DNA from: Pirellulales bacterium
GTDB lineage: Bacteria > Planctomycetota > Planctomycetia > Pirellulales > JAICIG01
Direction of reading: 5' to 3'
DNA length: 24,189 bases
Assembly (NCBI GenBank): GCA_025924495.1
Contig: JAICIG010000058.1
Coordinates: forward strand, 1-24,189
Made by a program: the position numbers and the translations under genes. Shown here one piece after another: positions 1-8,410 of this stretch. A model generated the notes under the pieces. That model searched no databases and was not told where the DNA came from. It saw nothing but the letters and a program-made list of their open reading frames with translations. Numbering within the stretch: the stretch's first letter is position 1; every line of letters begins with the position of its first letter.

Positions 1-195
1 CGCGGTCCTCGCCTACGCGCAGGCCCAGCTCGGCAAGCCCTACGTCTGGGGCGCCGCCGGTCCCGACTCCTTCGACTGCTCCGGCCTGACCATGAGGGCC
101 TGGGCGCAGGCAGGGGTGTCCCTCGACCACTACACGGGCGCCCAGTGGGACGAGACCTCGCGCGTCGCCCTCAGCGACCTGCAGCCGAAAGAATA
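1..195 (+). CDS. NlpC/P60 peptidase fragment, cut at both ends, foreign-looking
   Basis: Reading from base 2, the frame encodes the first half of an NlpC/P60 cysteine peptidase domain, the cell-wall hydrolase family that cuts peptidoglycan stem peptides. Visible hallmarks are GKPYVWGAAGP, then FDCSGL with the catalytic Cys, then a stretch ending DLQP. In the family DLQP is normally followed by GD and a hydrophobic strand leading to the catalytic His; here it is followed by Lys-Glu-stop, so the His half is missing. The 5' end lies outside the window. Almost every codon up to DLQP ends in G or C, unlike every other gene here, which suggests high-GC actinobacterial DNA. The break falls around 179-190, just before the end of the next, planctomycete-type gene. 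The family call is confident; that the fragment belongs to this genome is doubtful. Confidence 0.8.
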
Positions 196-220
196 GCTGG
201 TCCCGTTAGGATGTTGCTCG

Positions 221-1483
221 TCATGCTTCGCGGAACGGGCCGGCATGTTGCCCCTCGAGTGTGCGGCGCACATCAACGCCGGAAAGCTCCGCCGGGGTTT
301 TGCCGGCAGCAAAAGCCAGCGCAGCCGCCGTGCCGGCGGCCTGGCCCATGGCCATGGCGGTAACGGTGACTCGCGTCGAGCTGGCGGCCAACTGCGTCGC
401 CGAGTGACAGCGGCCGGCCACGAGCAGATTGCTTAGCTTGCGCGGCAGCAAAGAGCGATAGGGAATGTCATAGGGCTCAGGCTGGAAGCCCTTTTTCTCC
501 TGGGCGGCGCCGGGCGTCGCTTTGTGCGGGTGGACGTCGAGATACCAGCAGCCGGTGGCGATGGCGTCGTCGAAGCTGCGTTGCTGGCGGATATCTTCTT
601 CGGAAAGCACATAGGCGCCGTCGATGCGGCGCGTCTCGCGTACGCCGACAAATGGCCCGCTCGTGACGAAATAGGCTGCTTCAAATCCAGGCACGTTCTT
701 CCGCCAACGCTCAAACATCGTCCAGGCATCGGCGCGCCCTTGCATTTCGGCCCGCGTCAAATCAGCGGCCACGCTGGCGTCGGCGGCGACGCGGATGGCG
801 TGAATGTAGGCCTCGTTCGGAGCGAATAGAAACATGATGCCGGGACCGTAGAACATGTTGAGTTCGCCCGCCTCGTGCGCCGCGATCAACTCGTCGCGGC
901 AGCGGCGGGAAAGATCGGCGTTGCGTTGGACATTGCTGATGCGGAAGTGCAGCGTCAAAGGTTGCAGCGGCTCGGTCTTGACGACGGGCGCTCCCGACCA
1001 GGCCGCCACATCGCCATCTCCCGTGCAGTCGATGACGACCTTGGGGGCGATTCGCACCAGGCCATCCTTATTGGCAATGGAGACTTCCTGGATGCGGTCG
1101 CCTGCAGTTTTGACATCGCACACGGCACTGTGAAACAAAACCATAAGCCGCGGCGACTCCGCGGAGAGCAGTCGATCGGCCAGCAGCTTGAATTGCTCGA
1201 TGTTCTTGATCGTCGGGTTGTGTTGAGGCACTCGCTCGGCGCCTGGCGAGCAGACGCCCATTTTGCTGAGCAGTTCCATCGCGATGCCGCCGACAATCAC
1301 GCGGTTGTCGCGGACCCGGGCAATCCCGTCGAAATAGGGCAGCCCGACGGCCGTAATGATGCCCCCCGCGAAGCCGGCTCGTTCGACCAGCAGCGTTTTC
1401 GCGCCGTTGCGGGCCGAAGCCAGAGCTGCCGCCAGCCCGGCGCACCCGCCTCCGCAAACAAGAACATCGACTTCCTGCGCCAT
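221..1483 (-). CDS. FAD-dependent oxidoreductase (FAD_oxidored family)
   Basis: A 420-residue flavoprotein. Residues 6-40 form a Rossmann dinucleotide fold with the GxGxxG pattern G11-x-G13-x-x-G16 and the ribose-binding acidic residue E34 at the end of the second strand. A second conserved flavoprotein block, VVIDCTGDGDVAAWSGA, follows near residue 150, and the C-terminal part has the FAD-contact region with LLVAGRC and a Gly/Ala-rich helix. This matches the FAD_oxidored (PF12831) group in length and layout; the substrate is not predictable from sequence. No export signal is visible, so it is probably cytoplasmic. The ATG is preceded by a strong GGAGGAG four bases upstream (1488-1494). It is the last gene of a minus-strand operon, 45 bases after the interrupted sulfatase. 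Its stop lies only ~30 bases from the suspected chimeric join, so any downstream partner is lost. Confidence 0.85.
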   Translation of the reverse strand: MAQEVDVLVCGGGCAGLAAALASARNGAKTLLVERAGFAGGIITAVGLPYFDGIARVRDNRVIVGGIAMELLSKMGVCSPGAERVPQHNPTIKNIEQFKLLADRLLSAESPRLMVLFHSAVCDVKTAGDRIQEVSIANKDGLVRIAPKVVIDCTGDGDVAAWSGAPVVKTEPLQPLTLHFRISNVQRNADLSRRCRDELIAAHEAGELNMFYGPGIMFLFAPNEAYIHAIRVAADASVAADLTRAEMQGRADAWTMFERWRKNVPGFEAAYFVTSGPFVGVRETRRIDGAYVLSEEDIRQQRSFDDAIATGCWYLDVHPHKATPGAAQEKKGFQPEPYDIPYRSLLPRKLSNLLVAGRCHSATQLAASSTRVTVTAMAMGQAAGTAAALAFAAGKTPAELSGVDVRRTLEGQHAGPFREA

Positions 1484-1487
1484 TGTA

Positions 1488-1494
1488 CTCCTCC
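1488..1494 (-). promoter_or_regulatory. Strong ribosome binding site of the FAD oxidoreductase
   Basis: On the minus strand GGAGGAG stands four bases before the ATG at 1483. It is one of the best Shine-Dalgarno matches in the window and fixes that start. Confidence 0.7.
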
Positions 1495-1528
1495 GCTCAA
1501 CTCTAATCGCAAGTAGAAAACTTCCGGA

Positions 1529-2944
1529 TCAGTCGCCCGCGGCTTGCCATGGAACCTGGCCGCCGCGTTGTACGTGAACGCGTAGAGCGGCCGACAGGTT
1601 CTGGAAGACATCGCGCCGGACTTTCGACAAATCGGTCGCCTCCTGCGGATCCTCGGCCAGATTGTACAGTTCCAAGGGCGCGAAGGGGCTGTCTTGTACC
1701 AATTTCCAATCACCTCGCCGGAACGCCTCGATGGTCTTGCCGCCATAAGCCGGACCTCCTTCGCGTCGCACGAAGTACAGCTCCCGCTCCGGCGCCTTGG
1801 CGGCGTGACCGATTAGCGCGTCGAAGAAGCTGACGCCGTCAATGTTCTCCGGAAGTGTTGATGCTGCTGCCGCCAGGATGGTAGGAAACAGGTCCATCGA
1901 CAGCCAATTGCCTTCGATCTGGCGACCCGGGACAATTTTCTTGGGCCACCGCGCGGCGAACGGAACGCGCAGGCCGCCTTCGTACATGTGCGTCTTACCG
2001 CTGCGCCACGTTCCATTGTTTGCCCCTTTTTCGAGCAGCCCTCCATTGTCGGAAGTGAAGACCACCAGCGTGTTCTCCGTCAGGCCGTGCTCATCGAGAC
2101 AATCGAGTACGCGACCGATGCCGGCATCGAGATGCTCAACGAGCGCTACCAGGCTCGCCCGCTTGTCGGAGGCGCCCGTTTCGCGTGCTCGTACTTGAGC
2201 GAGCCAGTCCTCGGGTGGTTGAATTGGGTCGTGGGGGGCGTTGTAGGCCAGATACAGAAAAAAGGGGCCGTCACCCTTAGCGTGTTCAACCAGATACTCG
2301 CAAGCCCACTCAGTGAACAGGTCGGTGGCATGGCCTTCGGGCGAGATGACTTCCCGGTTGAGCCGCATAAAGTTCCTGCCGTTGCGCAGATGGGTGTAAT
2401 AGTCGTCCATCATGTCGCCGAGAAAGCCGCGGAAGAAATCGAAGCCGCGATCGTTCGGCGTGTTGGGCGACTCGTATCCAAGGTGCCATTTGCCGATGAT
2501 CGCGCTGGTATAGCCGGCGGCTTTTAGCAGCTTCGGTAGCAGCACGGCCTCGGGCGTCAGATAGCCTCAAGAATTCGTCGGCACATCGCGGATCACGCCC
2601 GGCACGCCGACGCGATCCGGAACGCAGCCAGTGAGTAAGGCCGCACGAGTCGGCGAGCAGACGCAGCTATTGGCAAAGAAATTCTCGCAGCGCGCGCCTT
2701 CGCGAAAGAGCCGATCGATGTGCGGCGTGCGCAGATCGGGTGTGCCAAATGCCGAATAGTCGCCGCGACCTAAGTCGTCGGCCAAAATAACCAGCACATT
2801 GGGCTTACGCTCTGCCCTGGCTTCGCCGACTTGGCCGCCCGACGCGAGCGCCGTCACGGTAACTACCAATAAAACGTGCGATACATTGCGCAACAAAAAG
2901 GCTCTTCTCGACACGCGCGGGTGCCAGTACTTCGAATAGGACAA
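1529..2944 (-). pseudogene. Exported sulfatase interrupted by one in-frame TGA
   Basis: A type I sulfatase (alkaline-phosphatase superfamily) of about 471 codons, whole except for a TGA at codon 126 (2567-2569). Both sides are in the same frame: the N-terminal 125 codons end ...VPTNS, then TGA, then GYLTPEAV. Relatives, as I remember them, have Trp at that point, so a single TGG-to-TGA change explains it. The N-terminus has an RR-containing hydrophobic export signal, metal ligands D55-D56, and the formylglycine motif CSPTR with C96 as the residue to be converted. After the stop come GKWHLG, APHDP, TSDNGG and GKTHMYEGGLRVP, all expected catalytic or metal-site segments. The start is TTG at 2944, 9 bases after the stop of the upstream sulfatase, behind a weak AGG; no in-frame ATG exists in the N-terminal part. 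It may be a recent pseudogene, a sequence error or a readthrough case. If read through it would be a secreted sulfate-ester hydrolase. Confidence 0.85.
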
Positions 2945-2953
2945 TGCCTGATG

Positions 2954-4615
2954 TCACTTGCCGGCTTTTGCCGCAGCCGACTTCCAAATGTCGACCGGAA
3001 CCGTGTTCCGTTGCGTCTCGCCTGGCGTGCTGCGGCCGTCGGCGACGTATTTCTCAAGCAAGCTCGCCAACCGCTTGACGATCTCGGGATGTTCCGCTTG
3101 CAGGTTCTGCTGTTCGCCGATGTCGCTGCGGACGTCGTACAACTGCACCCGCGGCAATTCCTTCGCCGCTTTCGTTCCCGGCCGCGGCGCACTCCACCCG
3201 CCCGAGTCGGAGCACAGCTCGAGTTTCCAGGGACCTTGGCGGATGGCGAATGAGCCATTGATGGAATGATGGACAATCGCTTCGCGCAGCGGCTCCTTGG
3301 CTTCGCCGAGCAGCGCCGGCAAGATGCTCACGCTGTCTTCAGCGGAGTTGTCAGGCAAATTGGCGCCCACGATATCGGCGAAAGTCGCGAAAAAATCGGT
3401 GAGGCAAATGATCTGGTCGCTGGTCGCGCCGGGCTTGATCTTCGCAGGCCAGCGCGCCAGAAAAGGGACGTGATGTCCGCCATCGAAGATATCGGCTTTC
3501 GTGCCGCGGAACAGATAACTTGGATTGTGTTCTTTGGCGAGCAGCTCGTCATACTTCGCTTGCGGCGAGCAGCCATTGTCGCTGGTGAGAATTACCAGGG
3601 TGTTTTCGGCCAGCCCCTGCTTGTCGAGCGCGTCGAGTACGGCGCCGACCGTAGCGTCGGTTTGCATCACAAAATCGGCGTAGGGATTGAGCCCGCTCTT
3701 GCCTTGCCATTCTGGCGTCGGCAGGATTGGCGTGTGCGGCGCGTTCAGCGGCAGATAGAGACAGAAGGGTTTGCCAGCCTTGACGTCGGCGGCGCGCTGG
3801 CCGATGTAGTCGACCGCTTTCTGCGTCAGAGTCGGCAGCACGTTCATCGCATCGAAATCTTCGGCGCCCGGGCCTTTGCGCGTCTTGCCGCCTTCGCGGC
3901 CCAACATAAGCGGATACACCTTGTCCGCGGTCGGTAACGCGACGACATGATCATTTTCAATGAATGTATAAGGGACCATATCGAGCGACGCGCTGATTCC
4001 GAAATAGAAATCGAAGCCAACGGAATTCGGCCCATTGGCGATCGGCTTGGTAAAATCGATATTCCAGCCCGCCTCGCCCTCTTCAATGTTGTCGCCGAAC
4101 TTCGGCGCGCCTGGCTTCAGCTCCCAGTCCATGCCCAGGTGCCACTTACCGATGGCTGCGGTATGGTAGCCTTGTTGTTTGAGAAAGCTTGCCACCGTTA
4201 GCCGGCCCGGTTCAATCAACCGGGGGCTGCAGCCGCCTTGGACGTGCGTTTGCAATCGCGATCGCCAGTTGTAACGTCCGGTAAGAATGCCATATCGGGT
4301 CGGCGTGCAAACGGCGGAACTCGAGTGGGCGTCGGTAAAGACCATGCCCGCCGCTGCCAGGAGGTCCATATTCGGCGTGGCAATCTTCCCTTGCGGATTC
4401 AAGACCTTCACGTCGCCATAGCCAAGATCGTCCGCGAGGATCAGCACGATATTCGGTCGGCCCAGGCCTTCCGCGCAATGCGCCTGATTTATTGCAGTTA
4501 ATGACCCTATGCCTGTTATCGCGGCAAGGACGAGCGTAGTGGCGATTCTGCGTAATAAACGGGCGGGTAAATGGTGCGGGCTCGACAGGGGGACGATCTG
4601 AATGCGGGCCGTCAT
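2954..4615 (-). CDS. Exported type I sulfatase (arylsulfatase family)
   Basis: An intact 553-residue sulfatase that would hydrolyse sulfate esters, probably of polysaccharides or aryl compounds, outside the cytoplasm. Residues ~18-48 form a signal peptide with an LLRRIATTLVLAAITG core ending near AHCAEG. Metal ligands D62-D63 sit in LILADDLGYGD; the formylglycine motif is CTPTRYGILTGR with C103 as the converted Cys. GKWHLG, NAPHTP, TSDNG and DGGHHVPF follow in the expected order. The C-terminal ~100 residues have the usual four-stranded sheet ending with a Lys-rich tail. Activity would need a formylglycine-generating enzyme, not in this window. The ATG has GAGG about 10 bases upstream. It is first in an operon with the interrupted sulfatase (9-base gap) and the FAD oxidoreductase. 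Substrate class is not predictable by eye. Confidence 0.92.
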   Translation of the reverse strand: MTARIQIVPLSSPHHLPARLLRRIATTLVLAAITGIGSLTAINQAHCAEGLGRPNIVLILADDLGYGDVKVLNPQGKIATPNMDLLAAAGMVFTDAHSSSAVCTPTRYGILTGRYNWRSRLQTHVQGGCSPRLIEPGRLTVASFLKQQGYHTAAIGKWHLGMDWELKPGAPKFGDNIEEGEAGWNIDFTKPIANGPNSVGFDFYFGISASLDMVPYTFIENDHVVALPTADKVYPLMLGREGGKTRKGPGAEDFDAMNVLPTLTQKAVDYIGQRAADVKAGKPFCLYLPLNAPHTPILPTPEWQGKSGLNPYADFVMQTDATVGAVLDALDKQGLAENTLVILTSDNGCSPQAKYDELLAKEHNPSYLFRGTKADIFDGGHHVPFLARWPAKIKPGATSDQIICLTDFFATFADIVGANLPDNSAEDSVSILPALLGEAKEPLREAIVHHSINGSFAIRQGPWKLELCSDSGGWSAPRPGTKAAKELPRVQLYDVRSDIGEQQNLQAEHPEIVKRLASLLEKYVADGRSTPGETQRNTVPVDIWKSAAAKAGK

Positions 4616-4950
4616 GCGGGAAAAACCTCAATGCTCAAGCGGAAGGAGCTGGTATCAAGCGGCCGCGCCGCTAGCTCTGATGCAAATATCTATGCTCCTG
4701 AGTTGCGGGTCAACTTACCGGAGTTGCCGGCGCCGCGCTAAGGGGCCGCGGAAATCTGCCATGCATCTAGCGAGCAAGATCGCGCAGCCGGTACAATCCG
4801 GCCTATGTGCGACTTTCCTAGGAACCAGGCAGCGATCGAAAGCTAATCGGGCGTCGGTTGTTGCGGGGCCGCGAGTCGAGGAATGGGTCTTCCGGGAATC
4901 CATGGATCTTTTCGAATTCAAACATTTCAATTCCGCCAGCTTTTCTGTCT
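4616..4950. other. Divergent intergenic region of the sulfatase operon and the C45 gene
   Basis: This 335-base gap separates two divergent transcription units and so should hold promoters for both. I see a reasonable minus-strand promoter candidate (4685-4713) and a plus-strand TACAAT at 4792-4797 without a convincing -35. No RNA gene or coding region is apparent. The open frame running from 4858 into the C45 gene is judged to be leader sequence. Confidence 0.5.
4685..4713 (-). promoter_or_regulatory. Candidate sigma-70-type promoter of the sulfatase operon
   Basis: On the minus strand TTGACC (4713-4708, five of six to TTGACA) is followed after 17 bases by GATATT (4690-4685, four of six to TATAAT). 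A start near 4678 would give a leader of about 60 bases before the sulfatase ATG at 4615. The consensus match is by eye; planctomycete promoters are poorly defined. Confidence 0.35.
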
Positions 4951-6009
4951 ATGTCTAAGACACGTTATCGGGAGATCGCCGTCACCGGTTCGCCGCGCGA
5001 GATGGGGCGACAGCTCGGGGAGGCGGCGCGTGATGAGATTCGCGGCTTTGCGGAAATTGCCCTCCAGCGAGTCAACAAGACCGTGCGCATTTCGCGCGAG
5101 CGCGCGATGTCAATCGCGGCACGCAGCACGGAGTTTGCACGCGGCTATAGCCCGGAAATGTTGGAAGAGTTACACGGCATGGCCGAAAGCTCGCACGTGC
5201 CGTTCGATGAATTGATGCTGCTGCAGGTTCGCAACCAGCTTCGTCCCGACGCGGATGCCGGCTGTACGTCGCTTTCGCTTGCCCCCACGGCAATCGGCTC
5301 CAGGGGAGCGATCGTCGCCCAGAACTGGGACAATGATCCTGCCTTGGATCCATTCACGATCGTGCTCACGCGGAAGCCGAGCGGCAAGCCGGCGCTGGCG
5401 AATCTCACGCAGGCGGGCTTGATCGCCTACATCGGTTTCAACGACGCCGGCATCGGGCTGTGCCTTAACACGCTGCCGGCGCCCAGCCGCGACGTCGGCG
5501 TGCCGCACTACTTCACCGTGCGCGGCATTTACGAATCGAATTCGCTGGCCGGCGCCATCGAGGCGGTGCGCCGCGCCGAGCGTGCGATTCCCGCCAACAT
5601 CATGCTCGCCACGCCCCAGGGGTCGGCTGATCTGGAGGTCACGCTGGACGACGTACACGTACTCTCCAGCGAGCAGGGCCAGGTCACGCACGCCAACCAC
5701 TGCAAACACCCGGAACTCCTCGCTGTGAACAAGGCGTTCCCCGAACTAATCGAATCTTATCCTCGCCAACAGCGAATTGACAAGCTGCTGAGCGCGGCTG
5801 ACGCGCCGCTCAGTTTGGAAGCGGTGAAACGAGCGCTCCAGGACCACGAAGGGCATCCACGCTCCATTTGTCGTCACGCCAACGACGACCCGCAGACGGG
5901 CGAGTGGCAGACCGTGTTTTCGGTAATCATCGAACCGGATCAGCAGCGCATGCACGTCAGTCGCGGAACGCCGTGTGAGCATCCGTACGAAACGTACGTG
6001 CTTTCGTAA
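4951..6009 (+). CDS. C45-family Ntn hydrolase / acyltransferase-like peptidase
   Basis: A 352-residue protein of peptidase family C45 (acyl-CoA:6-aminopenicillanate acyltransferase-like, PF03417). The family makes a proenzyme that cuts itself at Gly-Cys, exposing a new N-terminal Cys as nucleophile of an Ntn fold. Here that site is AGCTSLSLAP with C105 as predicted nucleophile. The following NWDND, GFNDAGIGLCLNTL and THANHC segments are also typical. The N-terminal IAVTGSPREMGRQLGEAA is the usual opening of bacterial members, which places the start at the ATG at 4951; an in-frame extension back to 4858 looks non-coding. No clear Shine-Dalgarno or signal peptide, so probably cytoplasmic. Bacterial members act on amide bonds of small molecules; the substrate here is unknown. 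It stands alone, divergent from the sulfatase operon. Confidence 0.85.
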   Translation: MSKTRYREIAVTGSPREMGRQLGEAARDEIRGFAEIALQRVNKTVRISRERAMSIAARSTEFARGYSPEMLEELHGMAESSHVPFDELMLLQVRNQLRPDADAGCTSLSLAPTAIGSRGAIVAQNWDNDPALDPFTIVLTRKPSGKPALANLTQAGLIAYIGFNDAGIGLCLNTLPAPSRDVGVPHYFTVRGIYESNSLAGAIEAVRRAERAIPANIMLATPQGSADLEVTLDDVHVLSSEQGQVTHANHCKHPELLAVNKAFPELIESYPRQQRIDKLLSAADAPLSLEAVKRALQDHEGHPRSICRHANDDPQTGEWQTVFSVIIEPDQQRMHVSRGTPCEHPYETYVLS

Positions 6010-6255
6010 TGCGAACAGGCGCACCAATTGGCGCAAGGCCATTTGTGGCGAGAGCGAGGAATGGCCTATGAAAAGCGGCGCCCAGTGCGGCTTGGCGGCC
6101 TGCAGCCGAACGTAGCGCAGCTGCTCACACCGAGCTCAGAAGCTGTTACGTTTGACGCATGTTGCCTTAAGCCAGGCATGCCATAACCCGGAGGGCAGGG
6201 GCGCTTGTCCAGCTACCGTGAACTCCACTTGGAAACCCGATTGTTCGACCGAATC

Positions 6256-6723
6256 CTACGCGTCGTCGGACTGCTCGCAAGCATCTAGCATCGCTTGAAG
6301 AGCATCGGGAGTGGCCAGGCGATGATCGGAGCCGATCACCCGCAGCGCTGACTCTGGCAAACCGCTGTTGCGGATCAGTTCTCGACTTTCGGCGATTGGG
6401 ATTACGTCGTCGGCCTGCGAATGTAAGATGATCGTGCCTCGCTTCACGGTGTCGACGGAGCCCCACCGCTTCCATGCCGGGCACAAGAGCACTAGCCGCA
6501 CGTTGCCGCTCGAAAGATTCATGGCGACGGCGCCGCCCCGGCTCGATCCAACGATGACTTGCGGCCCATGGCGGTCAAATTCGGCCTGCCCAATTCGCAC
6601 CGCAGCCGCGAAGTCTTCATCGGGCAGCGCGGGATTAATGATCTCGTGACCATGTTCTATCAGCCACGTGGGCTTCAGCCCGCCAGGAACAGACTGCCAG
6701 CCATGCAGAAACAAGATTTTCAT
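6256..6723 (-). CDS. Small alpha/beta hydrolase
   Basis: A 155-residue single-domain alpha/beta hydrolase of the compact YqiA-like size class. It opens with a first strand and oxyanion region MKILFLHGWQSVPGG. The nucleophile elbow is G59-S-S61-R-G63 with S61 as catalytic Ser. The acid is D105 or D106 in SQADDVIP, and the catalytic His is H134 in GSDHRL. The complete triad suggests an active esterase, thioesterase or amidase in the cytoplasm; the substrate is not predictable. Its ATG overlaps the TGA of the upstream gene by four bases (ATGA, 6720-6723), so the two are probably translationally coupled and functionally linked. No separate Shine-Dalgarno is needed or clear. Confidence 0.8.
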   Translation of the reverse strand: MKILFLHGWQSVPGGLKPTWLIEHGHEIINPALPDEDFAAAVRIGQAEFDRHGPQVIVGSSRGGAVAMNLSSGNVRLVLLCPAWKRWGSVDTVKRGTIILHSQADDVIPIAESRELIRNSGLPESALRVIGSDHRLATPDALQAMLDACEQSDDA

Positions 6724-8192
6724 TTCGACGGCTCGCCGGAGAGCCGGTCGAGCAGGTTGCGCGTAATCGTCTCGGTCACCGGATCATCCCCTTTCAGTCC
6801 ATGCGCCCAATCGGTCGTGCCGGCGCAGAATACCGTGCCCCCTCGCGTGTATACGCCCATCACGGCTGCGCCTTCGATGGGAGCGCCGCTCTTATCTCGC
6901 GGAAACCGGTCGTACCAAAGGGCATCATCAGGGTGCCAGCGGGCCGGGCACGTGCCAAGAACTACAAACGACTCCGGCGTGCCATCGCGATGCGTGGCAA
7001 ACGGCAGACCGTCTTTCCACTGCAGTTCACAGCCGTCGCATTCATAGCCGACGATGGTATTCTGGCCGCCGAACGCGTCGTCCGCCTTCAACCCCGATCC
7101 GGCAAATACCCAATGATCAGGGCGATGGACGGTGAGCGCGCCCGAGCCGTCCATGAACTGTCCGTGACTGCGGTGATAGCCGCCGTAGAGAAAGCCGACT
7201 CCAACCAGTTGGTTCTCCGGCCGGGCCACGAGATGGTGGCTCCACAAGCTTGCCAGCAGGCGATGGTCTTTGGCGGGAAACAACGGATCGAGCACGAAGG
7301 CTTGCTTGTAGGAAACCAAAGCTCGGCCTTGCTCTTCGCTGCGCACTTGCCAGCAACAGGTGTTGCCGCTGAAGAAGGCGACGTTGCCGCCATCTTTGAT
7401 GTACGCTTCGAGATGGTCGCGCATCGGCGACGACCAATACTCATCGTGCCCAACGCTCAAGACCAACTTGTAATGCTTGAGCAGTTCGGGACGGAACTCG
7501 AGGTCGGAATTGACCGCGTAATCGAGCTTGTATCCGTTCCGCTCGGCCCAGGCGACAAACGGCAGCTCCCAATTGCGGAAGAAGCCTTCCAGCGGCCGCT
7601 CGAATGACACGCGAGTCCCTTGCAGCTTGTTGCGGGCATGGAATGCATACAAGCTGTGCCCGCCCCAATTGTTGTAGGCGTTGTAAGTATTGGTCGTGAG
7701 TTGCAGCAAGATCTTCGAGTCGCGGCCGGGCTGCGACGAGCGAATGACGAAGAACAGCCGCGACTCGGCCGTGCGCCGATTGCGTCCAGTAAAGTCTCCG
7801 CCGCGATCGGCGACGCGAAGGACCGCTTCATAATAGCCGCTGCGCCACGATTCGGGCACTTTTAAGGAATGCGCCACGGGCCAGCGGCAGCCGTGCGACG
7901 AAGCATTGGCGGGAACCGGATGGGCAGCACCCGGCAGTTCGTTCTTATCCAACACCTTTTCGCTCGCCGCCCCCAGCCGCGAGATTTCCATCGACCACGT
8001 TGGCGCCGTGGTCGAAACATGGAATTCGATCTTGTCGCCGGGCTGGTAGCTAAGCTGATCGGTGTAACCTTCAACATACAGCGAGCGAGCTTCAGGTTGA
8101 AATTCCTCGGCTTGCGCGGGCGCGAAGCCAATGTTGGCGACCACGATGTTTGCAATTACAAGGACAAGCAACCTGCAGATTCGGCGGCTCAT
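6720..8192 (-). CDS. Exported N,N-dimethylformamidase beta-subunit-like protein
   Basis: A 490-residue protein that matches, in its C-terminal ~340 residues, the domain shared with the large subunit of N,N-dimethylformamidase. Recognisable blocks are NTYNAYNNWGG (about 168-178), SVGHDEYWS (246-254), FFSGNTCCW and a late VYTRGGTVFCAGTTDW. The start is taken at the ATG at 8192 because a clean signal peptide follows (MSRRICRLLVLVIANIVVA, then a cut near AQAEE); an in-frame extension to 8252 would put 20 odd residues before it. An N-terminal Ig-like domain (YQPGDKIEFHVS) precedes the catalytic-type domain. True dimethylformamidase has a separate small subunit, absent here, so amide hydrolysis is only a guess; the exported form may act on another amide or sugar substrate. 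Coupled by ATGA overlap to a small hydrolase. Confidence 0.75.
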   Translation of the reverse strand: MSRRICRLLVLVIANIVVANIGFAPAQAEEFQPEARSLYVEGYTDQLSYQPGDKIEFHVSTTAPTWSMEISRLGAASEKVLDKNELPGAAHPVPANASSHGCRWPVAHSLKVPESWRSGYYEAVLRVADRGGDFTGRNRRTAESRLFFVIRSSQPGRDSKILLQLTTNTYNAYNNWGGHSLYAFHARNKLQGTRVSFERPLEGFFRNWELPFVAWAERNGYKLDYAVNSDLEFRPELLKHYKLVLSVGHDEYWSSPMRDHLEAYIKDGGNVAFFSGNTCCWQVRSEEQGRALVSYKQAFVLDPLFPAKDHRLLASLWSHHLVARPENQLVGVGFLYGGYHRSHGQFMDGSGALTVHRPDHWVFAGSGLKADDAFGGQNTIVGYECDGCELQWKDGLPFATHRDGTPESFVVLGTCPARWHPDDALWYDRFPRDKSGAPIEGAAVMGVYTRGGTVFCAGTTDWAHGLKGDDPVTETITRNLLDRLSGEPSK

Positions 8193-8410
8193 GATGCAAT
8201 ACCTGGCTGGCGTGCGGGGGAGCTGAAACGTGCTGGATTGCATGATAAACATTCAGTCCACGGGCTACTACTGCCCGAATTGGCGGCTTGATCCATCGCC
8301 TGGGCGCGCACTGTGGCACGCGGCGACCGACGCTGTTAACCTACGAGTTGCCGGTCCCAGCCTGCCGGGACTCCTTCCTACTTGCACACGATCCAAGGGT
8401 AAACAGGTTC

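Noticed and set aside
2567..2569. TGA as selenocysteine codon in the interrupted sulfatase
   Set aside because: The position corresponds to a Trp in relatives, is not catalytic, and no SECIS-like hairpin is evident just downstream.
4858..4950. 31-codon N-terminal extension of the C45 protein
   Set aside because: Sequence before the ATG at 4951 is Ser/Asn/Arg-rich, has no ribosome site and precedes the usual family opening.
6010..6255. Possible small gene or terminator between the C45 gene and the small hydrolase
   Set aside because: Short GC-rich matches around CCAATTGG do not form a stem longer than chance, and no frame there shows coding character.
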